NCBI GenBank assembly: GCA_019915135.1
Contig: JAHLMK010000015.1
Span: 868,001-932,000 of the forward strand
Length of the DNA stretch: 64,000 nucleotides
Reading direction: 5' to 3'
Source: Strobilurus pachycystidiatus
Taxonomy: Eukaryota; Basidiomycota; Agaricomycetes; Agaricales; Physalacriaceae
The notes beneath the pieces were generated by a model. It was not told the DNA's origin. It searched no databases and worked only from the letters and a program-made list of their open reading frames with translations. Below, piece after piece: positions 46,289 to 56,154 of this stretch (the stretch's first letter is position 1; every line of letters begins with the position of its first letter). Position numbers and translations under genes: made by a program.

Positions 46289-47231
46289 ATGCATGTCCCC
46301 ACCGCAGCCACGTCTTCCTTTGTTCTCTTGCTCGTGGTTCTTCTCCTGCTGTACCACCCCTCCTCCACACCCTTTCCCTCCCCCGGTCATGGCGTATTAC
46401 TGGTAACAGCCCACCCAGACGACGAATGCATGTTCTTCGCTCCTACCGTCCTCTCCCTTTCCGGGGGCCTGCACGTCCTATCGCTATCGAGCGGCAACGC
46501 GTTCGGGCTGGGAAGGACGCGATATGAGGAGTTTCATAGGAGTCTGGGGATATTGGGTGTGGGGGAGGGGAGGAGGGAGGTGTTGGATTTGCCGTGAGTT
46601 CATTGGGACGCGTGGATACGATACGAGTACGAATTGAACTTTCACTGCAGAGAGCTCCAAGACAACAAATCCCACACGTGGAGTCCCGAAGTCGTGTCCA
46701 CCATTTTGGACGCGTACGTCTCGAGGTTTAATATCACCACCGTACGTCCTCAGTCCCTACCTTACCTCACATCATCCCCATCTCAATCTCGTCACGGTCC
46801 GGCAGCTCCTAACATTCGACGCCCAAGGCGTCTCGGGACACGCAAACCACAAGTCGGTCTTCCACGCCGTCTTGCACTACCAGTCCACAACCCACAACCC
46901 CATGATGCGGGTGTTTACCCTCGTCTCCGTGCCGGTCCTTTCGAAATACGCGAGCGTCCTCGCCCCGCTCAAGCTCAAGCTCAAACTTCTCCAATTACCC
47001 AAATCCAAACCCAGACCCGCAGAACCCAGACTCAGAGACAGACCCAGAGCCAGAGACGAAGGGACGTACGTGTACATCAGCGGCCTCAAACAGGTGTGGA
47101 CGGCCCTCCGCGCGATGCGCGCGCACCGCACGCAGATCGCGTGGTTCCGGTGGCGGTATTTTGTCTTCTCGCGGTATTGGTGGGTTAATGAGTGGAGGGA
47201 GGTGGGGGGGGAATCGGTGAGGTTGACGTGA
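46289..47231 (+). CDS. GPI12: PIG-L family N-acetylglucosaminyl-PI de-N-acetylase
   Basis: The start MHVPTAATSSFVLLLVVLLL gives a signal-anchor. An in-frame ATG at 46142 would add an unconvincing extension. Then GVLLVTAHPDDECMFFAPTV (the AHPDDE metal-binding motif), HVLSLSSGNAFGLGRTRYEE, LDLPELQDNKSHTW, LLTFDAQGVSGHANHKSVFH (the second metal-binding block) and YVYISGLKQVWTALRAMRAH. Two introns split the gene. This is the second enzyme of GPI-anchor synthesis and acts on the cytosolic face of the ER. An Arg/Pro/Lys-rich insert (about residues 185-215) lies before the C-terminal block. The stop overlaps the first copy of a 93-bp duplicated segment. Confidence 0.88.
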
Positions 47232-47572
47232 TTGTAAGTATGATTTGGTCTCCGAGTCGTAAACGTTTAGTGATTACTTACTCGAATGATCTTAGAGTGC
47301 ACTCTCCTCAGACTGTTGACGTGATTGTATGATTTAATCTGTAATGAAAATGATCCTAGAGTGCACTCTCTCAAAGTTACCATTCAATACGGTATAGTTG
47401 GGACACAGACTCGACAGGGTTGAGACCGGATTCTTGTCATCATCTCCAATTATTTGTGTCAGCCATGCCCGAGGGCCGAATGCGTGCTCACAAACCGAGC
47501 AGCAATAATTCGTTTACAAAAAGACTGAATTTGTCGAGGGATTCGAAAGTATCTCAACATATTGCTCATATC
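47232..47572. promoter_or_regulatory. Duplicated segment with two 12-bp palindromes upstream of NmrA-like copy 2
   Basis: Segments starting at 47223 and 47316 both begin TTGACGTGATTGTA and both contain the perfect palindrome AGAGTGCACTCT (47294-47305 and 47358-47369). The palindromes lie about 204-279 bp upstream of the ATG at 47573, a plausible place for a dimeric transcription-factor site. Function is inferred only. Confidence 0.45.
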
Positions 47573-48610
47573 ATGTCCTCACCAGCACAGCGCACTATCG
47601 CAGTCTTTGGCTATGGAGCCATCGGCAAGCCTATTGCTCAGGTTCGTGTGCAAGTTCAAACTTACTTACTATGTACCGACGCGCTGACGTGACATAGGCC
47701 CTCGCGCAACAAGGCGCCAACGTCCTCGTCTTCTCTCGCGACAGCACCAAGCTCCAAGACGTCCCCTCCACTGCGCAGGTCTTCAGCGTCGACTACACCG
47801 ACGCGCCTGCCCTGCAAAAGATCCTCCAGGACCACGCGGTGGACGTGGTGATATCCACGCTCTCCGTCTCCGCCTTCCAAGGCGGCGCGAACGTGCAGCT
47901 GGACGTGGCGCGCGCGGCGAAGCACGCCGGGGCGCAGCTGTTCGTCCCGAGTGAGTTTGGGCTCTCGACGGTTGGGCACACCGGGGACGGGCTGTTCGCG
48001 GAGAAGGAGCGCAATGCGGGTATGTCTGTCTATACTTGACTGTACATGTGCTGACACTGTTCAGTGGAGATCCAAGCGCTGGGCTTACCCACCGCGCGTA
48101 TCATGGTCGGGCTGTTCATGGAGTTCATCCCGTACTTCGTCGCCGACCCGTCCAATCCCGGGGAGTTCGTCATCCCCGGGACGGGCGAGGCCAAGTTCTC
48201 GACTACGGCGGTGGATGACATTGCTGGTATGTACTCTGCCTGTGCTCCTTCACGCCCCATTGACACCCTGACACATGTGTGCAGGATACGTCGCACACAT
48301 CCTCACCACGCTCCCGTACGCGCAACTGCGCGACTCCGTGCACCTGCTGGAGGGGGAGGCCGTGAGCTTCCGGGACGTGGCGGCGCTCTATGGGAAGACC
48401 CCGGTGCACGTAAACGTGGAGGACGTGCAGAACCCGTTGTTGAAGGAGCTGCATGGGGCGTTTGACAAGGGGTGGGGGAGGACTGGGTTTGATATCAGGA
48501 ACCCGGGGGCGGAGGCAGATGTCGTGGATGAGAGGTCGGGTAAGGCGGCTAGGGAGTTGTGGGAGGGACATGTGTGGAAGGGGTTGAAGGAGGCTGTGGC
48601 ATCTATTTGA
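47573..48610 (+). CDS. NmrA-like / isoflavone-reductase-like NAD(P)-binding protein (copy 2)
   Basis: The exons read MSSPAQRTIAVFGYGAIGKP, QGANVLVFSRDSTKLQDVPS, VFSVDYTDAPALQKILQDHA, VVISTLSVSAFQGGANVQLD, LFVPSEFGLSTVGHTGDGLF, IQALGLPTARIMVGLFMEFI and PYFVADPSNPGEFVIPGTGE. They end KGLKEAVASI. The gene shares nearly every block with the copy at 31912-33003, in the opposite orientation. The N-terminal GYGAIGKP is the dinucleotide-binding loop. It has the atypical SDR fold of the NmrA-like group, probably cytosolic. The coding sequence is notably GC-rich compared with copy 1, so the two have diverged in base composition. Confidence 0.82.
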
Positions 48611-49724
48611 ACGGACAAGTATTGGCCGCCCAAGTGCTGTAGTATAAGTCAGTTACAAACAAACCTACGAGCTTCTTGAAACGACGTAATGATGTGAAAA
48701 TGTTAGTCAAACCCCAGAAAAATACATGTTTACAGCAAGCGCACAAAGTGTTAAACTTGAACTTACGGCTACCCACTACACCTCACCAACCTCTTCCAAG
48801 TTGAGTCTCGTTTCAAGGATGTAGACTTACACATAGAAGCATAGTGGCGCGTAAGACATTCAGGAGATCAGCAAAAGGTCCGATTACATGGCTCTTCGAA
48901 CATTCGTCTCAACTTCCAAGCAAGTTACGGATGCATCGACTCGTCGGGAAGTATTGTGATTATCTACAGGTATGTAAGCGATGCCTTGATTCTGCAAATT
49001 CTCATCAGCTACATAGAATGGGTTTGAAGGAAGACTGACTACATATTGACAGATATATTCAGATTTGAACGCCGCCCATGGACGGGGAGTGGGTTCACGG
49101 GCCCGAGGAAGCGCCATGGTTCCGCATCGTTCTTGTCGGTGCCGTTGTGTTCACCCTCTCTTCACACCGGGGGGCATGAGCCGTGGAACAAAGTGCTCCT
49201 TCCCACCCATGTAACTAATTGACGTATGTGGCTGTGCGGAGTGCGCGGGCCGAGCTCCGGTAATGTAGAACGAATTGTGCAAACTTTCAAGTTTTGACAT
49301 CAATTCTGGCTGGGAGTCATGTACTACTCTAATAGCACACTATAACGTCCTGTGATACACCTAATTTCATTATTTAGCACCCACTGCCATTTTGAAGCAC
49401 TGTGATTCAGATACTGTTTAGATTGTGAATTGACCCACCAGCACTGGCAGTGAGTTCCCAGCGGAATACAGTATCTTCATCTGGGGCACCCATACCCCCT
49501 CCGCATTGTTGCTGTCAAACGAATCCTTTCCTTGTCTGGCAGGCATTGGGTGATCGAAGAACTTGAATACTTAGTCATTCATTATTCTCAGTGGCGAGCC
49601 TGGGCCCCGGGAGGTGTAAGCACCGAGTGATGTAGTAATCGAGAGCTGCAAAAATGTCATTTTGGCCTGGGGCGGAAATTGCGCCACATGCATCATGTGA
49701 AACAGTGATGTGACTATTGGACAG
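48611..49724. other. 1.1 kb intergenic region before the retroelement
   Basis: No gene was recognised on either strand. The retrotransposon is inserted after GGACAG (49719-49724). Five of these bases could be the target-site duplication, but no right-hand copy can be checked. Confidence 0.5.
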
Positions 49725-49749
49725 TGTTACAAATGGACTATCTTTTCAT

Positions 49750-49806
49750 CTTATCCTTCACATCTTATCACCTATCATATCTCTTCATCATATCTTATCC
49801 CTTATC
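49750..49806 (-). promoter_or_regulatory. Cluster of four GATA-factor-like sites in LTR U3
   Basis: GATAAG (plus strand CTTATC) occurs at 49750-49755, 49764-49769, 49794-49799 and 49801-49806, with further TATC cores between. Fungal GATA factors of nitrogen, iron or light regulation bind HGATAR. The same cluster recurs in the 3' LTR. Regulation is inferred. Confidence 0.4.
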
Positions 49807-50029
49807 CGTGTCTCAGAAACGTCCCCTAGTGACATCATTCATACTCCTTGACACGCAACATGTTGACAGCATGGTCTGACATCATACCTCATGGCTAGCA
49901 GGCTATTGTCGTGCAGGGGACACATGGAGGGAATCTGGAGCGTCATAGAACCAAGGCAGTGCTTAATATCCCTGGAGGAAACAGGTTTGGACAAGGGGCT
50001 AGGGCAAAGGGTAGTCAGTAGTGGACACG

Positions 50030-50037
50030 TATATAAG
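50030..50037 (+). promoter_or_regulatory. LTR TATA box
   Basis: TATATAAG begins 30 bp upstream of the predicted RNA start at 50060. The duplicate is at 56003-56010. Confidence 0.65.
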
Positions 50038-50183
50038 CAAGTAGGTTACTGTGTAGTCTGTAGCTTCGATCTCGTCTATACACCTGGCCTAGCCAGATCT
50101 TGACTCGATACTCGCTCTTCTCTTTAGTTAGATTATCTGTGTGGTGCCTGGTTTAGCCCTGTGGTTAAGTCAGTGCTGACAGA

Positions 50184-50196
50184 AGATCGAAGCTAC
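50184..50196 (+). promoter_or_regulatory. Putative self-priming primer-binding site
   Basis: AGATCGAAGCTAC is the exact reverse complement of GTAGCTTCGATCT at 50060-50072, the predicted 5' end of the element RNA. It lies two bases past the LTR. No tRNA-type site starting with TGG follows the LTR. The duplicate pair is at 56033-56045 and 56157-56169. Confidence 0.65.
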
Positions 50197-50771
50197 CCTC
50201 TTACCACCCACCACACACCCCTGTCGCTCGGCACGCTGCCGTTTGACATCCCCTTACACCTACCCTCACCCACACTCTCATCCATCACATCCCCATTCGC
50301 CTTTTCTTCACACAGGTCATTCCGGTCTCCCCGTGCTAACACCTAGAGCAAGGTGCCCACGGACATACCGAAGTAGCCACTTTCGTGCGAACGAACTCTT
50401 GGCAGTTTCACTTCACTGTGAGCTGTTTGCGGGCCAACCCCTGCTCCCAGATAGACTTCGGCTACTCTCAAACGAGAGGACGTCGGCTGGGCAACTGCGA
50501 ACGTACGGCAAGTACTTGGGCTCCGTAGAACTACGTAACCGATACCTGTTGTGTAGACTAGCGTAGATACCTTATCTACTCTTACTTACCCTTACTTTAC
50601 CTTTACCAATACCTTTACGATACTATTTCCCCACATCACCAGGTTCTGGATCTCTTCACCGATCTAGACCACCTCTTCACCGTCACCTCCATCCCATCAC
50701 CTATCACACCAACCGCATCATCTACACCCATTACCCCATCTACTCCCACACCCCTACACCACCAATTCACT

Positions 50772-51734
50772 ATGTCTCAACACGGCAACGAGCAGCCGCA
50801 GCAGCACATGCCGCAGCAGAACCCGCACGTTGACGTTGAACCCGAAACCCCTACTCCCCGCTCCACCGGCCGATCCTTGGTCAACAAGCCTGACGTCTTC
50901 AATGGCGACAAGACCAAGTTCAAGGCATGGTGGCGCACGGTGTTCACCTACATCAGGGACGCCAAGAACCAGATCGCCAATGATGGAGAACGGATTGACA
51001 TCTGTCTTTCCTATATCCGAGGCAACGAGGTCGATACCTGGGTGCAGAACTACACGGAGGAGCACTTTGACGAAGACGAAGAGGAATGGGAGGTCTCTTG
51101 GACCACCTTCAAGAAGGACCTGTCGGCGCGCTTTGTTGATTCCAACACTGCCCGCAAGGCCCAGATTGCGATTGAGAAGTTGCGCCAAGGCACTGACACT
51201 GCCGAGGACTTCTTCCAGAAGTTTGAGACTCTGCTTACCCAAGCGGGGTACAAGAAGGAGGACGCCTATGTCATCAGGCTCCTCGAGATGAACATCAACG
51301 AGCGGATCATTGATCAGATCTACTCGTCCCAGTACGGCCTTCCAGACGACTACGCAGAATGGAAGGTGGCGATCACCAAGCTCGACCAACTGTGGAAACG
51401 CAGGGAAGAGAGCAAGAAGCTTGGCAGCCACGCCAAGCCGGCAACACCTCAGCCTGCTGCACAGGCCCAGCCCGCTAAACCAGCCCCCAAGCCCTGGGTT
51501 CCCAGGGACAAACAAGATGCAACCGGTGTCACCTATGGTGGAGCCGGCAAGCCCATGGACATTGACGAGGCCCGACGCAAGGGAGCGTGTTTCAGATGCG
51601 GAGGATTAGGACACATTGGACGGGACTGCCCCACGAGGCGTCCGCAGCAGGTCCGCGGCCTTTGGATGGCCATGACGGAGGATGAACGAAAGAAGTTGGC
51701 AGAGGAGTTGGGTTTTGCGAAGCCCCAGCAGTAG
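50772..51734 (+). CDS. gag: Gag of the chromovirus
   Basis: 320 residues. The N-terminus is Gln/Pro-rich. The retrotransposon gag domain follows (FKAWWRTVFTYIRDAKNQIA, YIRGNEVDTWVQNYTEEHFD, FDEDEEEWEVSWTTFKKDL). Near the C-terminus is a zinc knuckle CFRCGGLGHIGRDC (C-x2-C-x4-H-x4-C) for nucleic-acid binding. Gag forms the virus-like particle. The stop TAG at 51732-51734 is overlapped by the pol frame. Confidence 0.93.
   Translation: MSQHGNEQPQQHMPQQNPHVDVEPETPTPRSTGRSLVNKPDVFNGDKTKFKAWWRTVFTYIRDAKNQIANDGERIDICLSYIRGNEVDTWVQNYTEEHFDEDEEEWEVSWTTFKKDLSARFVDSNTARKAQIAIEKLRQGTDTAEDFFQKFETLLTQAGYKKEDAYVIRLLEMNINERIIDQIYSSQYGLPDDYAEWKVAITKLDQLWKRREESKKLGSHAKPATPQPAAQAQPAKPAPKPWVPRDKQDATGVTYGGAGKPMDIDEARRKGACFRCGGLGHIGRDCPTRRPQQVRGLWMAMTEDERKKLAEELGFAKPQQ
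51710..51716 (+). promoter_or_regulatory. Candidate -1 ribosomal frameshift site
   Basis: The heptamer G GGT TTT lies in phase with gag codons (xxG GGT TTT). The pol frame is exactly -1 relative to gag and is open from here through the gag stop into the protease domain. It fits the X XXY YYZ rule. A downstream GC-rich stretch (CACTGCCGGGGCCCCCC, about 51741-51757) could form the stimulatory structure. Confidence 0.55.
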
Positions 51735-54700
51735 ACGCAGCACTGCCGGGGCCCCCCAAGGATGAGTCGCCTGATGTTTCTACCAATAATTATTCAAGTA
51801 CCGGTACTCCTGTAGCAGAGACATGTAATTTATCATCGACGACTTCACCACCAAAGACTGCGAAACCGAGAGACGAGCCGAGACATAAACCCTACACTCC
51901 CGAGTGGGTTGAAGAGAGGCTGAGGGAGGATGACTTGCCTAGAGCAGTCGGAATCCTGAGAGCCTGGATGCCAGAAAAAAGAGAACGGGAGGCTACGGAA
52001 GAGAAGGTGTTGGCAATCAGAAAGTTGACAGCGAAGGAAGCGGTGGAAGTAGTGTCAGAGATGAAACGTGGGAGGAAGTTTGTTCGAGGAACCAAGGGGC
52101 AGGACTTAAAACTCCGAGTCACCATTGAGAGCCTGGGCACCGGCTCTCAGTACGAAGCGGACGCATTAGTAGACAGTGGTGCAACAGGGTCCTGTGTCAA
52201 CAAGGACTATGTTGAAACCCAAGGGTTGCAGATCAAGAAGCTTGCGCTTCCGTTACCCGTCTACAACGCTGATGGTACCTTGAACGAAGGGGGAGAGATT
52301 GAAGGGTTTGTGGAGGTACGGATGTTGGTTGGAGACCATGCGGAAAGGATTGAGCTAGCAGTTACCAATCTGGGAAAGACGGACATATTCCTAGGTCTAG
52401 ACTGGCTGCGATATCACAACCCAAATGTTGACTGGAAGGAGTCTACGTTGACATTTGATCGCTGCCCAGAACGCTGCGGGTACATGCCTGAGTATGAGTC
52501 CCCAGAGGATGAAGATGAGGATGTAGAAGAGAAGTTGGAGGAGGGAGAGAGGCTTTTTTGGATGGACTGGGACGCATATCGCACAGCGGGGCAGAAGCTA
52601 AGGACACAGGCTTCATCGGCAGCGACACCTTATCTCAACGAGTTTGCCGACGTATTCAGCAAGGCGGACTTTGATCAATTACCGGAGCGGAGACCGTGGG
52701 ATCATGCCATTGAACTTACCCCGGGCTCCAAACCGATTGATTGCAAGGTGTATCCCCTTAACCCAGCAGAGCAGAAGGCGTTAGATGAGTTCTTGGAGGA
52801 GAATATTCGCACGGGACGCATTCGGTCATCAACCTCACCAATGGCGTCTCCTTTTTTCTTTGTACGGAAAAAGGATGGCAGTTTGCGACCGGTTCAGGAT
52901 TATCGCAAACTCAACGATATGACTATCAAGAACCGGTATCCACTGCCATTGATCCAGGAACTCATTGATAAGCTGAAGGGAGCGAAGTGGTTTACGAAGA
53001 TGGACGTTCGATGGGGCTTCAACAATGTGCGGATCAAGGACGGAGATGAATGGAAGGCAGCTTTTAGAACTAACCGGGGTTTGTTCGAACCCTTGGTAAT
53101 GTTCTTTGGACTTACAAACTCGCCGGCAACTTTCCAGTCCTTCATGAATCACATCTTGAAGGAGCTCATTGACGAAGGACATGTTATAGTATATTTAGAC
53201 GATATTCTTATTTTTACCGATACTCTAGAAGAGCATAGGCAGATAGTACGACGAGTATTAGAGATACTACGTAAGAACAAACTGTATTTAAAACCGGAGA
53301 AGTGTGAGTTTGAAGTAAACGAGGTAGAATACTTAGGAGTTATTGTAGGAAGCGGGAAGATCAGGATGGATCCAAAGAAGGTATCAGCGGTCACGGGATG
53401 GAAGGAGCCAACCAAGAAGAAGGAAGTCCAGTCCTTCCTCGGCTTCTGCAATTTCTTCCGACGCTTCATCCGAGGATTCAGCGGGGTGGCTAGACCACTT
53501 ACCCAACTCACTGGCAATGCCGAGTGGGTCTGGAAGCAAGAGCAGCAGGACGCTTTTGACGAGTTGAAGAGAAGGATTGCGGAGGACCCGGTCTTACTCA
53601 TCCCACGTGAGGCTGGCAAGTTCCGAGTGGAGGCGGACTCCTCGGACTACGCAAATGGAGCAGTGCTATCCCAGTTTGTTGACGGGAAGTGGCGGCCGGT
53701 CGCCTTTAGGTCACGAGCGTTGAATGAGACAGAGAGGAATTATGAGATATACGACAAGGAGATGATGGCCATTATGGACTCAATGGAGGAGTGGAGACAG
53801 TATCTATTAGGAGCAAAGGAGACGATTGAAGTATTTACGGACCATCAAAACTTGCAGTACTTTAGAAAACCCCAGAAGTTGAACCGGAGGCAAGCACGAT
53901 GGGTCACAGAGTTGGGGGAGTATGATATTCAGTTGACGCACAAGCCGGGGAAGACAATGGGGAAGGCAGATGCCTTGTCAAGGATGACAGGCCTTGACCG
54001 GGGGGAGAAAGACAACGAGAATGTCACGTTGTTGAAACCGGAGTATTTTATATCACGAATTCATTTCTCTTTAAATACACATAGCGTAGACGCACCAGAA
54101 GACATATTACTTACAAAAATCAAACAAAGAAAAGCCAATAGAGACAAGTACGTACAAGTAGCATTAGAAAACAAAGAAAAAGACTGGGTAGAGACAGATG
54201 ACGGAGTAGTTACATGGCAGGGACGTATTTATGTACCAAAGGACAAGGACTTGAGAGGACGGATCATTCAGGCGCATCACGACACCCAGTTGGCAGGACA
54301 TCCGGGCCGGTACAAAACCCAGGAGCTCATCACGCGGAACTACTGGTGGCCAGGGATCAGCCGAGACGTGCGCACTTACGTCACGGGCTGCGAGAAGTGC
54401 CAAGCCACTAAAGCACACCGCTCAAAGCCCACTGGCCCGCTACACCCGCACGATACACCCACTGAGCCTTGGCAGACGATTGGGACAGACTTGATAGGAG
54501 AGTTGCCGGAGTCAGGAGGATACAATGCCATCAGCGTCACGGTGGACCACTTCACCAAACGAGCGACTCGTGCCTACACATATGTCTCTGACGTCAGCCG
54601 GCATGGCACGGATCTATCGGGATAGAATCTTCCCAATTCATGGGCTACCACGCAAGATAGTTCATGATCGAGGACCCCAGTATCACTCCCAGTTCATGAA

Positions 54701-55683
54701 GGAATTGTACCGGTTACTTGGCATTGAAGGGAACTTCACAACGGCGTATCATCCCCAGACCAATGGGCAGACAGAACGGATGAACCAAGAGATAGAACAT
54801 TATCTACGTCTGTTTGTCAACTATCATCAAAGCGACTGGGACCAGTGGCTGCCGACGGCAGAGTTTGCCTTGAATGACCGAGAACACTCGGCGACCAAGG
54901 TTACTCCATTCTATGCCGACAATGGCCGTCACCCGTACAAAGGGACCGCGCCAAAGATGACGTCAAAGAACCAGACTGCTCAGGAGTTTGCGGATGGAAT
55001 GCGGAAGGTCAGGGAGGAAGTAGAGGCTGCATTGAAGAAGGCGGCGGAGGACATGAAGAGGCACTATGACAAGAAGAGGTCAGAGGCGATCGAGTACAAA
55101 CCTGGGGACGAGGTGTGGTTGGAAGGGACCAATCTTAGTACGGACAGACCAGCAAAGAAGATGGGGGACTTACGTTTTGGACCATTCAAAGTGGTTGAGA
55201 AAGTTGGGAAGAGTTCATACAAACTCGCGCTACCACGCACGTGGAAGAACATTCACCCGGTCTTCAATGAAGCCCTCCTATCCCCCTATCATCCACCCGA
55301 CTTTCCATCACAGCCTCGTAACACACAGCCACCACCGGTAGTAGAAGGACAGGAACCCGAATGGGAAGTAGAGGAAATAGTCAATTCGGGAAAGTACCGA
55401 GGCACATTCCGGTACAAAGTGCAGTGGAAGGGTTACGGTGCACACGAGCAAACATGGGAGCCAATGCGCAATTTGGAACATGCTGCTGAAGCCATTGCAG
55501 AGTTCCACAAGCGCTTCCCAAACAAGCCAAAACCACCCAAGCTAGCACGCATCGAGATCCCCATTTCCCAATTTCCCACGCATCTTTTCCGACCTATGCC
55601 ACAACCGGATACAGAGCCCACTCCTAGTTCCATGCCAAGTGAAGCGTTAGCAAACAGGCTAGCGCAGAATGGAACCTGCGCCT

Positions 55684-55697
55684 TAAGGAGGGGGTAA
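55684..55697 (+). other. Polypurine tract overlapping the pol stop codon
   Basis: TAAGGAGGGGGTAA immediately precedes TGTTAC of the 3' LTR and encodes the last pol residues (RRG, stop). It would prime plus-strand DNA synthesis. Confidence 0.7.
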
Positions 55698-56154
55698 TGT
55701 TACGAATGGACTATCTTTTCATCTTATCCTTCACATCTTATCACCTATCATATCTCTTCATCATATCTTATCCCTTATCCGTGTCTCAGAAACGTCCCCT
55801 AGTGACATCATTCATACTCCTTGACACGCAACATGTTGACAGCATGGTCTGACATCATACCTCATGGCTAGCAGGCTATTGTCGTGCAGGGGACACATGG
55901 AGGGAATCTGGAGCGTCATAGAACCAAGGCAGTGCTTAATATCCCTGGAGGAAACAGGTTTGGACAAGGGGCTAGGGCAAAGGGTAGTCAGTAGTGGACA
56001 CGTATATAAGCAAGTAGGTTACTGTGTAGTCTGTAGCTTCGATCTCGTCTATACACCTGGCCTAGCCAGATCTTGACTCGATACTCGCTCTTCTCTTTAG
56101 TTAGATTATCTGTGTGGTGCCTGGTTTAGCCCTGTGGTTAAGTCAGTGCTGACA
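55698..56154 (+). repeat. 3' LTR, also serving as the 5' LTR of the next copy
   Basis: Offset by exactly 5973 bp from the 5' LTR, without gaps in what I compared. It is followed by the same leader and gag as the first copy. Confidence 0.85.

Larger units (their letters stand above)
49725..50181 (+). repeat. 5' LTR of the chromovirus
   Basis: The left edge is set by alignment with the 3' LTR, which starts right after the polypurine tract. The right edge (..GCTGACA at 50181) is inferred from TG..CA ends and from the self-priming site beginning three bases later. U3 holds four CTTATC sites, a TATA box and the predicted start of transcription. Confidence 0.75.
51710..55697 (+). pseudogene. pol: Pol polyprotein with chromodomain, interrupted by one frameshift in integrase
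   Basis: Order: aspartic protease (LVDSGATGSCVN), reverse transcriptase (RPVQDYRKLNDMTIKNRYPL, then VIVYLDDILIFTD with catalytic Asp pair), RNase H (VEADSSDYANGAVLSQF, YDKEMMAIMDSMEEWRQYLL), and the integrase zinc-binding region (HHDTQLAGHPGRYKTQELIT, CEKCQATK). The integrase core starts at WQTIGTDLIGEL. The frame shifts near 54590-54600 (VSDV then TSAGMARIYRD), consistent with loss of five bases from a short ACGTC duplication. It continues IVHDRGPQYHSQFMKEL, YHPQTNGQTERMNQEIEHYL and a C-terminal chromodomain (WEVEEIVNSGKYRGTFRYKV, QWKGYGAHEQTWEPM). The stop TAA at 55695-55697 touches the LTR. This copy is probably not autonomous. Confidence 0.9.
49725..56154 (+). mobile_element. Ty3/gypsy chromovirus, complete from LTR to LTR
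   Basis: Order: 5' LTR, leader, gag, pol (protease, reverse transcriptase, RNase H, integrase, chromodomain), polypurine tract, 3' LTR, about 6.4 kb. The LTRs run TGTTAC..TGACA. I noticed one difference between them (A/G at the seventh base), so insertion was recent. Integrase is interrupted by a frameshift near 54590. Beyond the 3' LTR the leader and gag repeat again, so this element and the fragment at 56155-57720 share one LTR. Confidence 0.92.

Noticed and set aside
50182..50341. An LTR end at ..GCTAACA (50341), inverted relative to TGTTA
   Set aside because: The self-complementary site at 50184-50196 and the TGACA end at 50181 fit better. With one shared LTR the edge cannot be proven by comparison, so this remains a weaker alternative.
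50830..51291. A 153-codon plus-strand ORF within gag
   Set aside because: Alternative frame of gag, Arg/Ser/Pro-rich as expected of a shadow.
50754..51515. A 253-codon minus-strand ORF over gag, repeated at 56727-57488
   Set aside because: Shadow of the gag coding sequence. It lacks any recognisable domain and is repeated only because gag is.
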